Below are positions 7,988 through 15,581 of a DNA stretch of 64,000 nt, one piece after another. Position 1 is the first letter of the stretch. Each line of letters starts with the position of its first letter. The translations under genes and the position numbers were made by a program. The stretch comes from Oscillospiraceae bacterium. GTDB lineage: Bacteria > Bacillota > Clostridia > Oscillospirales > Ruminococcaceae. The stretch covers positions 1,302,001 through 1,366,000 of the forward strand of contig CP107208.1 in the NCBI GenBank assembly GCA_025758045.1, read 5' to 3'. The notes under the pieces were generated by a model. It saw nothing but the letters and a program-made list of their open reading frames with translations. It did no database searches and was not told the origin of the DNA.

Positions 7988-9085
7988 TTAGCCCTTCTTC
8001 TCCTCGTCCAGGCGGTCGAGCAGATCCCAGACACCCAGCATGTACTGGATACCCAGGGCACGGTCATACTTACCGTAACCGGGGCGGCAGTTACCAGGAC
8101 CTTCCTCCCACAGCTGACGGCCGTGGTCAGGACGGATGCAGCCATCAAAGCCGCAGTCATGGTAGGCACGCAGGATCTCAATGATGCCGGTCTCGCCGCA
8201 GCAATCGCGGTGTGCGGCCTCGCTGAAATCGCCATTCTCGAAGTGATGGATGTTGCGGATATGGGCGAACGGGATACGATCGCAATGCTTGCGCACGATC
8301 TCAGCCACGTTGTTGTTGGGGTTGGCGTTCATGCTTCCGCTGCACAGGGTCAGGCAGTTGTACGGATCATCCACCATGGACAGGAAACGGTCGATGCTCT
8401 CGGCGTTCACCAGCAGGCGGGGCAGGCCGAAGATGTCCCACGGGGGATCGTCCTGATGGATGGCCATCTTGATGTCGCACTCGCGGCAGGTAGGCATGAT
8501 GGCTTCCAGGAAGTACTTCAGGTTATCCCACAGCTTCTCCTTGGTGACAGGGGCGTAAGCCTTGAACAGCTCGTCCAGCTTAGCCATACGCTCCGGCTCC
8601 CAGCCGGGGAAGGTCATGTGATACTTCTCGGTGAAGCTCATGATGTAATCAGCCATGGCCTTGTAGTCGCCCTTGATCAGATCCTTCTGATAGAACAGGG
8701 CGGTGGAACCGTCGCCGACGGGATGGAACAGGTCGGTACGGGTCCAGTCAAAGACCGGCATGAAGTTGTAGCAGATGGTCTTGACACCGAACTTGGACAG
8801 GTTGCGGATGCACTGCTTGTAGTTCTCGATGTACTGGTCGCGGGTGGGCAGACCGATCTTGATGTCATCGTGAACGTTGACAGACTCAACGATGGTAGCG
8901 TCGAAGCCGTAAGAATGGATCTGATCGACGACGGCCTTGATCTCGTCCTCTTCCCAGATCTCACCGGGCATCTTGCTGTGCAGGGCCCAGACGATCTCCT
9001 CAACACCGGGGATCTGCTTGATGTCAGCCAGCGTGATGGGGTCGTTGCCCTCACCATACCAGCGCCAACCCATTTTCATAGACAT
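7988..9085 (-). CDS. uxuA: mannonate dehydratase
   Basis: UxuA converts D-mannonate to 2-keto-3-deoxygluconate in D-glucuronate catabolism. The 365 residues match the family throughout, with MGWRWYGEGNDPITLADIKQ at the start, the HQDDPP motif, CSGSMNANPNN, FAHIRNIHH and a C-terminal CIRPDHGRQLWEE segment carrying metal and active-site residues. A good ribosome site (AAGGAG, complement of 9094-9099) precedes ATG. It is the second gene after uxuB on the minus strand. The 91 bp gap between them holds a tandem repeat and a MITE fragment. The AraC-type regulator upstream probably controls both. Confidence 0.95.
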   Translation of the reverse strand: MSMKMGWRWYGEGNDPITLADIKQIPGVEEIVWALHSKMPGEIWEEDEIKAVVDQIHSYGFDATIVESVNVHDDIKIGLPTRDQYIENYKQCIRNLSKFGVKTICYNFMPVFDWTRTDLFHPVGDGSTALFYQKDLIKGDYKAMADYIMSFTEKYHMTFPGWEPERMAKLDELFKAYAPVTKEKLWDNLKYFLEAIMPTCRECDIKMAIHQDDPPWDIFGLPRLLVNAESIDRFLSMVDDPYNCLTLCSGSMNANPNNNVAEIVRKHCDRIPFAHIRNIHHFENGDFSEAAHRDCCGETGIIEILRAYHDCGFDGCIRPDHGRQLWEEGPGNCRPGYGKYDRALGIQYMLGVWDLLDRLDEEKKG

Positions 9086-9110
9086 AGGTAGACTCCTTTA
9101 TTTTTTAATT

Positions 9111-9146
9111 ATTGCCTCTTATGTAGGTATTGCCTCTTATGTAGGC
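9111..9146. repeat. 18 bp tandem duplication between uxuB and uxuA
   Basis: ATTGCCTCTTATGTAGGT (9111-9128) is followed at once by the same 18 bases with one end change (9129-9146). It sits in the leader before the uxuA ribosome site. Confidence 0.85.
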
Positions 9147-9171
9147 TCCCTCACAGAGGAAGCCTTTTTCG
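9142..9171. repeat. GGCTCCC-family MITE end fragment
   Basis: AGGCTCCCTC-ACA-GAGGAAGCCTTTTT matches the terminal hairpin of the longer elements at 33641, 44256, 61567 and 62390. Only one end is present. It forms a hairpin with a T tail on the plus strand. Confidence 0.65.
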
Positions 9172-9176
9172 GAAAA

Positions 9177-10793
9177 TTAAGCATTCACAGCGTCATGCAG
9201 GGTCTTGCGGACAGCGCCGGGGCCTGCCAGCTCGGCCTTGAAGTAAGCCTTGATCTTGTCGGCCAGCACAGTCTTGGTCAGATCGGTGCCGAAGATGGAA
9301 GCGTTGGACAGGATGTCGTCCAGCTGGTTGGTGAAGGTTTCGGGCTTGCCGACCTCGATACCGGCCAGCTTGGCCTGCAGGTCGTCCTTCAGGGGATCAG
9401 CAGAGACTTCAAAGGCATTGCCGTTGTCGTCCACAGCCAGCAGGTAACGCAGCCAGCCAGCCAGGGCCAGAGGGATGCTGACCAGGGTGTTCAGGTCGCG
9501 GCCCTCGGCAATGTAGCTCTTGATGGTCTCGCCGAAGCGGATGCCGACTTTCTGGGAAGTATCGGTAGCGATACGCTGCGGGGCGTCGGGCATGAAGGGG
9601 TTGGGCAGGCGCTGCTCAACGACTTCGTCGATGAAAGCTTTGGGCTCCAGGATGCCGGGGTTGACCACAACGGGCAGACCCTCAACATAGCCCAGGCGCT
9701 TGATCAGGGCAACGATGTCGGCGTCCTTCATCTCGTCGCAGATCAGGGTGTAGCCCAGCATACAGCCGTACACGCTCATGGCGGTGTGCAGCGGGTTCAG
9801 GCAGGTGGTGACCTTCATGCGCTCGGTCTTGTTGACGGTGTCGCGGTCGGTCAGGTACACGCCAGCCTTCTCCAGGGCAGGACGGCCGTTGGGGAACTTG
9901 TCCTCGATGACCAGGTACTGCGGGCGCTCGGCGTTGACGAAAGCAGCAATGAAGGTGTTCTTGCTGGTAACGATGGGCTCCATACCCTCGATGCCGTCCT
10001 TGACCAGCTGCTCTTCCACAATCTTGTGGGGGCGCGGAGTGATCTTGTCGATCATGGACCAGGGGAATGCGATCTTGCTCTCATCGGTCAGGTAATCGAT
10101 GAAGTCCTGGCCAACATAGCCCTTCTCCAGCCAAGCCTTGGCAATGGTCATCACGCTGGTCTGCAGCTTCTCACCGTTGTGAGAGCAGTTGTCCATGCTG
10201 ACGACGGCCAGAGGAGCGGCACCGTTCTGGAAACGCTCCAGCAACAGGGCGGTGACCATGCTCATGGCATGGCGTGCGTGGGCGGGGCCCTCGTCGATGT
10301 CGGCCTGGACAACGGGCATCAGGCTGCCGTCCGGACGATACAGGGCGTAGCCCTTCTCGGTGATGGTGAAGCTGATCATCTGCAGGCCGGGATCGGTGAA
10401 GATCTCCTTGAAGCGGGCCATCATGGCAGCGTCAGAGGAGTCAGCACGCAGGCCCTCGGCGATGGAGCCGATGACCTCGCGGCTGGTGGTGCCGTCCGGG
10501 TTCAGGGTGACGTTCATTGTCAGGTTGTCATACGGGGTGTAGATCTTGTCGATGATGTCGTAGTCGAAGGTGTCGGCCGCGATGATGCCGCGATCGGCCA
10601 GGCCCTCGTTTAGCAGGCGCTGCTGCAGGGCGGCGATGAAACCGCGGAAAATGTTGCCGGCGCCAAAGTGGACCCAAATAGGATGCTCCTTGGTAGCGGC
10701 AGTCATGGCGGCATGGTCAAAGGCGGGCAGCTTAACGCCCAGCTTTTCCCACTCGGCCTTCTGGTTAACGATGGAAGAGGCATTCATCTGCAT
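9177..10793 (-). CDS. uxuB: D-mannonate oxidoreductase (fructuronate reductase), mannitol dehydrogenase family
   Basis: UxuB reduces D-fructuronate to D-mannonate with NADH, the step before UxuA. The 538-residue protein has the long-chain polyol dehydrogenase N-terminus with HFGAGNIFRGFI (dinucleotide binding), VVSMDNCSHNG, and the catalytic segment AFPWSMIDKITP with its Lys. A ribosome site AAGGAG precedes two possible ATG starts, MQM; I took the first. The gene faces the AraC-type regulator across a shared control region, which fits hexuronate-induced expression. A related family enzyme (tagaturonate or mannitol dehydrogenase) is possible, but the uxuA neighbour supports UxuB. Confidence 0.9.
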   Translation of the reverse strand: MQMNASSIVNQKAEWEKLGVKLPAFDHAAMTAATKEHPIWVHFGAGNIFRGFIAALQQRLLNEGLADRGIIAADTFDYDIIDKIYTPYDNLTMNVTLNPDGTTSREVIGSIAEGLRADSSDAAMMARFKEIFTDPGLQMISFTITEKGYALYRPDGSLMPVVQADIDEGPAHARHAMSMVTALLLERFQNGAAPLAVVSMDNCSHNGEKLQTSVMTIAKAWLEKGYVGQDFIDYLTDESKIAFPWSMIDKITPRPHKIVEEQLVKDGIEGMEPIVTSKNTFIAAFVNAERPQYLVIEDKFPNGRPALEKAGVYLTDRDTVNKTERMKVTTCLNPLHTAMSVYGCMLGYTLICDEMKDADIVALIKRLGYVEGLPVVVNPGILEPKAFIDEVVEQRLPNPFMPDAPQRIATDTSQKVGIRFGETIKSYIAEGRDLNTLVSIPLALAGWLRYLLAVDDNGNAFEVSADPLKDDLQAKLAGIEVGKPETFTNQLDDILSNASIFGTDLTKTVLADKIKAYFKAELAGPGAVRKTLHDAVNA

Positions 10794-10884
10794 AATGGTT
10801 TGCTCCTTTTCGTGATGCGTAGAAGATGCTTTGGAAGGTTTGGCAGCGTACCGTCACCGCCCCTTTTGTGGTTTCAGTATAGCA

Positions 10885-10946
10885 CGCAATTTTTCGCAAG
10901 AAAATTACCACAATTGCTTGATAAATTGCAAAAATTGCGGTAACAT
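10885..10946. promoter_or_regulatory. divergent control region of uxuB and the AraC-type regulator
   Basis: A perfect 10 bp inverted repeat, CGCAATTTTT (10885-10894) and AAAAATTGCG (10930-10939), has 45 bp between equivalent positions, about four helical turns, which suits an AraC-type dimer. The regulator's promoter TTGATA (10918-10923), 17 bp, TAACAT (10941-10946) overlaps the right half-site. On the other strand TATACT, complement of 10877-10882, is a likely uxuB -10. Both sites could therefore be governed together. Confidence 0.55.
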
Positions 10947-10989
10947 AGAAATAAAAGCAAAGCAACGATGAAAAAGGCGGAGGTGTACC

Positions 10990-11856
10990 ATGTCGGCCAG
11001 TTTTAACCCCTATACCAAGCGCCAAAGCATGATCGAGCCGGATTATGAGGTGTACCGCTATCGTTCCACCTACATGAACGAAGTGGAGCTGCACCACCAT
11101 GATTTTTACGAGGTTTATCTGCTGCTGCGCGGCCGTATTGAATATATTGTGGAAAATAAAATTTACCGCATGCGCCCCGGCGACTGGATGCTGTGCAGCC
11201 CGCTGGAGCTGCATCAGGCCCGCATCGATACCGATGCCGACGCGTACGAGCGCATCGTGCTGTGGATCGCCCGACCATATCTGGACCGGCTTTCCACCCC
11301 GCGCACCAGCCTGACCCGCTGCTTTGATACCAGCGTGCCGGGCCACACCAACCTGCTGCGCCTGCCCGGTGCCATCGGCGCGCCGCTGCGCAGCACGGTA
11401 GACCGCCTGTGTGACCTGCGCGCCCGCAAGGATTATGGCAGCGACCTGTTGGCCCAAGGTGCGCTGGTAGAACTGATGATCGGCCTGAACAGGGCGGCGG
11501 ACTCCCACGGGGACCTGCGCCCGGCCGGCACCAGTGACCAGGTGGTGGACGCTGTCCTACATTATATAAATGAGCACTACAGCGAGAGCCTGACCCTGGA
11601 CCAATTGGCTGAGCAGTTTTTCATCAGCAAATACCACCTGCTGCGCAAATTTGATGCCCAGGTGGGCACCACGGTACACCGCTATATTTTGCAAAAGCGC
11701 CTGATGAACGCCAAGCAGCTGCTGGCGGGCGGCGTACCGCCGAATGAGGTGTGCCAATACTGCGGCTTTGGCGATTACGCCAACTTTTACCGCGCCTTTA
11801 AGGCCGAGTATAACCAGACTCCACGGCAGTATATCCAGGAAGCAAAAGGAAAATAA
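10990..11856 (+). CDS. AraC-family transcriptional regulator, probably of hexuronate genes
   Basis: The 288 residues comprise an N-terminal cupin-like sensor (HHHDFYEVYLLLRGRIEYIV, YRMRPGDWMLCSPLELHQ) and two C-terminal helix-turn-helix units (LTLDQLAEQFFISKYHLLRKF and NEVCQYCGFGDYANFYRAFK), ending in the usual TPRQYI. Such proteins bind a sugar through the cupin domain and activate nearby catabolic genes. Divergence from uxuBA and the shared inverted repeat suggest that it senses a hexuronate or pathway intermediate. GGAGGTGTACC precedes the ATG. The ligand is inferred from position only. Confidence 0.88.
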   Translation: MSASFNPYTKRQSMIEPDYEVYRYRSTYMNEVELHHHDFYEVYLLLRGRIEYIVENKIYRMRPGDWMLCSPLELHQARIDTDADAYERIVLWIARPYLDRLSTPRTSLTRCFDTSVPGHTNLLRLPGAIGAPLRSTVDRLCDLRARKDYGSDLLAQGALVELMIGLNRAADSHGDLRPAGTSDQVVDAVLHYINEHYSESLTLDQLAEQFFISKYHLLRKFDAQVGTTVHRYILQKRLMNAKQLLAGGVPPNEVCQYCGFGDYANFYRAFKAEYNQTPRQYIQEAKGK

Positions 11857-11861
11857 AATAG

Positions 11862-11962
11862 CATAAAGGCTCCCCCGGAGGGGAGCTCCGCCGCAGGCGG
11901 TGAGGGGGGGCTGCTTTAGCCGCCTCTTTTTTGTAGGGGCCGATGCTTGCATCGGCCCGCAA
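11862..11962. repeat. intergenic repeat patch with GGCTCCC-type and GGGGCCGATGC palindromes
   Basis: AAAGGCTCCCCCGGAGGGGAGCT resembles the left end of the GGCTCCC family and is followed by CCGCCGCAGGCGG. At 11935-11960 GGGGCCGATGC-TTGCATCGGCCC is a second palindrome. The right end of the first element is absent. The hairpins may also end araC-type transcription. Confidence 0.55.
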
Positions 11963-11975
11963 AAGCGTGTACAAT
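11947..11975 (+). promoter_or_regulatory. promoter of the YgjP-like gene
   Basis: TTGCAT (11947-11952) and TACAAT (11970-11975) are 17 bp apart. The -35 lies inside the GGCCGATGC palindrome, so the repeat appears to supply part of the promoter. Confidence 0.6.
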
Positions 11976-12003
11976 ATAGAAAATCTGCAAAGGGGGCTTG
12001 CAC

Positions 12004-12570
12004 TTGGCTTTGCCGCGGCAACAAACACGCACGGTGGCGGGCGTGACCTATACGCTTACCCGCCGCCGCGTGCGCAATATCAACCTGCGCGTGCGGGCTG
12101 ATGGCAGCGTAGCCGCCAGTGCCGCACCGCGTGTGTCGGCCATGAGGGTGGATGCTTTTGTTGCCAGCAAGGCAGATTGGGTGCGCAGCGCCCAGGCCCG
12201 CGCAGCCGCCCGCCGCGAACAGGAAGCCGCCCAGCAGCCGGAACTGCCCACCAGGGCCGAGGCCCTGGCCCATATCCAGGTGCTGTGCCGGGCATACTAT
12301 CCCCAGTTCGCGACCACCTGCCCGGGCGGGCATATGCCCAAAATCACTGTGCGGGATATGACCACCCGCTGGGGCAGCTGCAGCTTAAAAACCGGCACGT
12401 TGGCTTTTGCGCGGCGGCTGTGTGTGGCACCCATGCCCGCGCAGGAATATGTTGTAGTACATGAGTTCTGCCATTTTGCCCACCCCAATCATGGTCCCGG
12501 CTTTTGGGCGGCGGTGGCGGCAGTTATGCCGGACTACAAAGCCCGCGAACGACTGTTAAAGCAGATGTGA
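12004..12570 (+). CDS. YgjP/DUF45-family M48-like metallohydrolase
   Basis: This is a zinc-dependent protein of the YgjP family (DUF45, SprT-like). Its motif VVHEFCHFAHPNHGPGFW gives HExxH plus the third ligand His, preceded by the family hallmark MTTRWGSCS. Length is about 188 residues, normal for the family. Described members include a UTP pyrophosphatase, but the function of most is unsettled. Two TTG codons could start it. I chose 12004 because AAAGGGGGC lies 7 bases upstream, while the TTG at 11998 is too close. It has its own promoter. Confidence 0.8.
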   Translation: MALPRQQTRTVAGVTYTLTRRRVRNINLRVRADGSVAASAAPRVSAMRVDAFVASKADWVRSAQARAAARREQEAAQQPELPTRAEALAHIQVLCRAYYPQFATTCPGGHMPKITVRDMTTRWGSCSLKTGTLAFARRLCVAPMPAQEYVVVHEFCHFAHPNHGPGFWAAVAAVMPDYKARERLLKQM

Positions 12571-12613
12571 CCACTGCCTAAACATTCTTATTACGCATTA
12601 CGGAGGATTTCCC

Positions 12614-14047
12614 GTGGCATCATCGCAAAAAAAATACTCAACGCTGGTAAGCAATACACTGCTGTTTGCCATCTCCAACTTCAGCTCCAAGCTGCTCAGC
12701 TTCTTCATCCGCCCGTACCTGAGCTACGCGTTGGATACGCCGGACATCATGGGTGTGTCCAGCCTGCTGCAGCAGGCTACTAACCTGCTGATCCCGGTGG
12801 TCAGTTTGGGCGTGTCCTACGCAGTCATCCGCTTTGGCTTGGATAAAAAGGTCAACAAGTCCAGCGTCTTCGTCAATGGCGGCGCTACCATCAGCGTGGG
12901 CTTTTTGCTGCTGCTGCTGGCCATGCCGCTGGTGCGGCTCATCCCCAACGCGGCGGAATACCTGCCGTATCTATACCTCTGCGTGCTGGCCAGCTGCCTG
13001 CGCACGCTGTGTACCCAGTTTATCCGCTCCCGTATGTTGAACCGCCTGGTGGCGATAGACGGCGTGCTGACTACCGGCGCACTGCTGGCGTATTACCTGG
13101 TGTTTTTGAGTTGGCTCAAGCTTGGCGCGGCGGGCTTTTTGCTGGCAAACGCCTGCGCGGACCTGACCTCGATGGTGTTTGTGTTCTTTGCGGGCGGGTG
13201 CTATAAATTCTACAACCCCAAAGCCTTTGACAAAAAGCTGTGGCGCGACATGCTGCGCTACTGCCTGCCCATGATCCCCGCGGCCATCAGCTTTTGGATC
13301 ATCAACGCCAGCGATATGTTCTTTGTGCAGGCTATGTGCGAGGATTACGGCGGCCGCAGCGGCAACTATTGGGTCGGCCTGCTGTCGGCGGGCTATTTCC
13401 TGCCGCAGGTCATCACGATTCTGGGCAGCATCTTCTACGAGGCCTGGCAGCTCTCCGCTGTGACCGAGGAGCAGGACCGCGAGGTGTTCTTCTCCAAAAT
13501 TTTCCGTATCTACGCCAGTGTTTTGTTCTGCTGTGTGGCGGGCGTTATCTGGCTCTGCCGACCGATGATGCACCTGTTCAAGGCCGAATATTACGACGGC
13601 TGGATCTTTGTGCCGTTTCTGACGCTCTGCTCCATGTGCACCTGCCTGAACCAGTTCCTCAACAGCATCTACGTGGTGTATAAGCGGTCCACCGGTTCGC
13701 TGGTCACGATGCTGTGCGGTGCGGTGCTCAACCTGATCCTGAACTACTGCTTCATCCTGGCCTGGGGCCCTTGGGGTGTCACTCCGGCCAGCTTCTTAGG
13801 GCTGCTGTTGGTTTTTTTGCTGCGTGCCTACTCCACCCGCGGCCTGCTGGAAGTGGACTTCCACCCCGGCTGGCTGCTGCTGAACCTGGCGCTGGTGCTG
13901 GCGGAAATTTTCTGCATCATGCGGCTGGAAAACTGGGTCATCCCGGTCACAGTGCTGACGGCCATCGTCTGCGCCATCAACTTCCGCGAAATTTTCAGTA
14001 TGCTGAACAAACTGGTGGGCAAATTCCTCCACCACAAAAAGGTGTGA
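12614..14047 (+). CDS. polysaccharide biosynthesis/oligosaccharide flippase family protein (MOP superfamily)
   Basis: This 477-residue integral membrane protein has about 12-14 hydrophobic segments and the Wzx/MurJ-like start SNTLLFAISNFSSKLLSFFIRPYLSYAL. Such proteins flip lipid-linked sugars across the membrane for capsule, teichoic acid or exopolysaccharide assembly. The GTG start at 12614 is preceded by GGAGG at 12602-12606. No glycosyltransferases are adjacent, although an LTA-synthase-like gene lies 1.5 kb away. The substrate cannot be told from sequence. Confidence 0.82.
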   Translation: MASSQKKYSTLVSNTLLFAISNFSSKLLSFFIRPYLSYALDTPDIMGVSSLLQQATNLLIPVVSLGVSYAVIRFGLDKKVNKSSVFVNGGATISVGFLLLLLAMPLVRLIPNAAEYLPYLYLCVLASCLRTLCTQFIRSRMLNRLVAIDGVLTTGALLAYYLVFLSWLKLGAAGFLLANACADLTSMVFVFFAGGCYKFYNPKAFDKKLWRDMLRYCLPMIPAAISFWIINASDMFFVQAMCEDYGGRSGNYWVGLLSAGYFLPQVITILGSIFYEAWQLSAVTEEQDREVFFSKIFRIYASVLFCCVAGVIWLCRPMMHLFKAEYYDGWIFVPFLTLCSMCTCLNQFLNSIYVVYKRSTGSLVTMLCGAVLNLILNYCFILAWGPWGVTPASFLGLLLVFLLRAYSTRGLLEVDFHPGWLLLNLALVLAEIFCIMRLENWVIPVTVLTAIVCAINFREIFSMLNKLVGKFLHHKKV

Positions 14048-14053
14048 TATTGT

Positions 14054-14812
14054 ATGGAAACTATGGATAACGAGATCTTACAGGTGCTTTCCGCCCGCAA
14101 AAGTGTGCGCGTGTATACCGACGAGCCGGTGACCGAAGCCGAGCGGAACGCTATTTTACAAGCGGCGTTCCAGGCACCCACGGCGGGCAACCAGCAGCTG
14201 TACACGATCTTGAACATCACCGACCCGGCGCTGAAAGCCCGCCTGGCCGATTTGTGCGACCACCAGCCGTTCATTGCCAAGGCACCGCTGGTGCTGGTGT
14301 TTTTGGCCGATTGCCGCCGTTGGCTGCAGGCCTATAAGGCAGCGGGCATCGAGGATGTACGGACCCCCGGTGCAGGAGACCTGCTGCTGGCCATGGCCGA
14401 TACCTGCATCGCGGCGCAGAATGCCGTGGTGGCGGCGGAAAGCCTGGGCATCGGCAGCTGCTACATCGGTGATGTCATCGAGAACGCCGAGCAGATGCGA
14501 GAAGCCCTGCATCTGCCGGAGCATGTGGTTCCTGCCTGTATGTTGGTGTTCGGCCGCCCGACGGACCAGCAGAAGGCCCGCCCCAAACCGGCCCGGTTTG
14601 CAAAGGATGCCGTCGTCTGTGAGAACACCTACCGCGACCGCACCGACGACGAACTGCGCGCGGACTTTACCGCCCGTGCCGCCGCCAACGGCCAGCAGAA
14701 CTACGATTTCACCACCGCCATCCAGGCCTTCTGCAAACGCAAGTACGAGAGTGATTTCTCCCGGGAAATGACGAGGAGTGCAGAGGTATATCTGGAAGAG
14801 TTCCGAAAGTAA
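14054..14812 (+). CDS. nitroreductase family protein
   Basis: The 252-residue FMN-dependent oxidoreductase fold is recognised from LSARKSVRVYTDEPV (FMN phosphate contacts), AFQAPTAGNQQLY, and ESLGIGSCYIGDVIEN. These enzymes use NAD(P)H to reduce nitro compounds, quinones or flavins, and some act as iodotyrosine or bile-related reductases. The length fits the longer NfsA-like group with an extended C-terminus (RFAKDAVVCENTYRD). It begins 6 bases after the flippase stop and so is probably co-transcribed. The substrate is unknown. Confidence 0.85.
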   Translation: METMDNEILQVLSARKSVRVYTDEPVTEAERNAILQAAFQAPTAGNQQLYTILNITDPALKARLADLCDHQPFIAKAPLVLVFLADCRRWLQAYKAAGIEDVRTPGAGDLLLAMADTCIAAQNAVVAAESLGIGSCYIGDVIENAEQMREALHLPEHVVPACMLVFGRPTDQQKARPKPARFAKDAVVCENTYRDRTDDELRADFTARAAANGQQNYDFTTAIQAFCKRKYESDFSREMTRSAEVYLEEFRK

Positions 14813-14819
14813 AATAATA

Positions 14820-14857
14820 CAAAGCCGCCGCACAGTGTTTACTGCGCGGCGGTTTTT
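14820..14857 (+). terminator. intrinsic terminator after the nitroreductase gene
   Basis: CCGCCGCACAGT (14825-14836) and ACTGCGCGGCGG (14841-14852) pair with one mismatch around GTTT, followed by TTTTTG. The A run before it lets it work for the opposite strand as well. Confidence 0.85.
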
Positions 14858-14942
14858 GTTTAATGATGATATGAGAGGCTACGAAGTTTTACGTTCGTTC
14901 TCTACGGTTTTCCCAGGATCGGGTGTTGCGGGCGTGTCAGGC

Positions 14943-15542
14943 TCAGTCGAGGGCGTTTTCGTAGGGGTCGGGCACAGCCGTCGGCACATTGGCGGTGGGA
15001 ATCACCACGCTGCTGCTGCCGGAAGTCGCCCGATTCGCATACGCCACCAGAATATCATCGGCACTCCTATATAAAAGGAACACGATCTGCCCGTTGGTGT
15101 TACACCAGAAGTTCAGTACCGTGCCGTCCACACCGGCGGCTGCCTTGACCTCGGCTACACCGGCGGCAGTACCGTCGGGCGTGTTCTGCGGGGTCAGCAG
15201 GTATTCACCGGTGCCCTCGCGCTGGGCCAGTGTGCCCGTAACGGTGGGGCGCTCGTCCCGGACCTGACCGGCCCATGCGGCCAGCGTGGTATCGATTTTT
15301 TTACTGCTGTCCTGGATGTAAGCCGTCCGCGCTTCGGTATACTTCTGTGCGCCCAGCCCGGAGGCGGCCGTCACGCAGGCCTGCGCCTCGGTGACTGCTT
15401 TTCTCTCCTGTCCGGTCTCCAGCTGGCGGGAAAAGGCCGGTACGGCCACACTGGCTAAAATGGCCAGGATAACCAGAACAACGACCAGCTCCACCAGGGT
15501 AAAACCACGGCGGCTTTCATATTTCCGGCGTCGCAGCAGCAT
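14943..15542 (-). CDS. type IV pilin-like (prepilin N-terminal methylation motif) protein
   Basis: The 199-residue protein begins with a short basic leader and RRGFTLVELVVVLVILAIL (residues 11-29), the prepilin peptidase cleavage site and hydrophobic helix of type IV pilins and pseudopilins. After cleavage the Phe-Thr-Leu-Val-Glu end carries the conserved Glu at position 5. The remaining 160 residues are Ala/Thr-rich and not assignable. No pilus ATPase, platform protein or prepilin peptidase is nearby, so assembly would need genes elsewhere. It is transcribed after the LTA-synthase-like gene on the same strand, 39 bases away. Confidence 0.82.
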   Translation of the reverse strand: MLLRRRKYESRRGFTLVELVVVLVILAILASVAVPAFSRQLETGQERKAVTEAQACVTAASGLGAQKYTEARTAYIQDSSKKIDTTLAAWAGQVRDERPTVTGTLAQREGTGEYLLTPQNTPDGTAAGVAEVKAAAGVDGTVLNFWCNTNGQIVFLLYRSADDILVAYANRATSGSSSVVIPTANVPTAVPDPYENALD

Positions 15543-15581
15543 AGCGGTGCCTCCTTGTATTTTTCACATCCTGGGCAGGAA

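Noticed and set aside
7856..9091. 411-codon plus-strand frame over uxuA
   Set aside because: Antisense shadow of the clear uxuA gene; its first part is translated palindrome.
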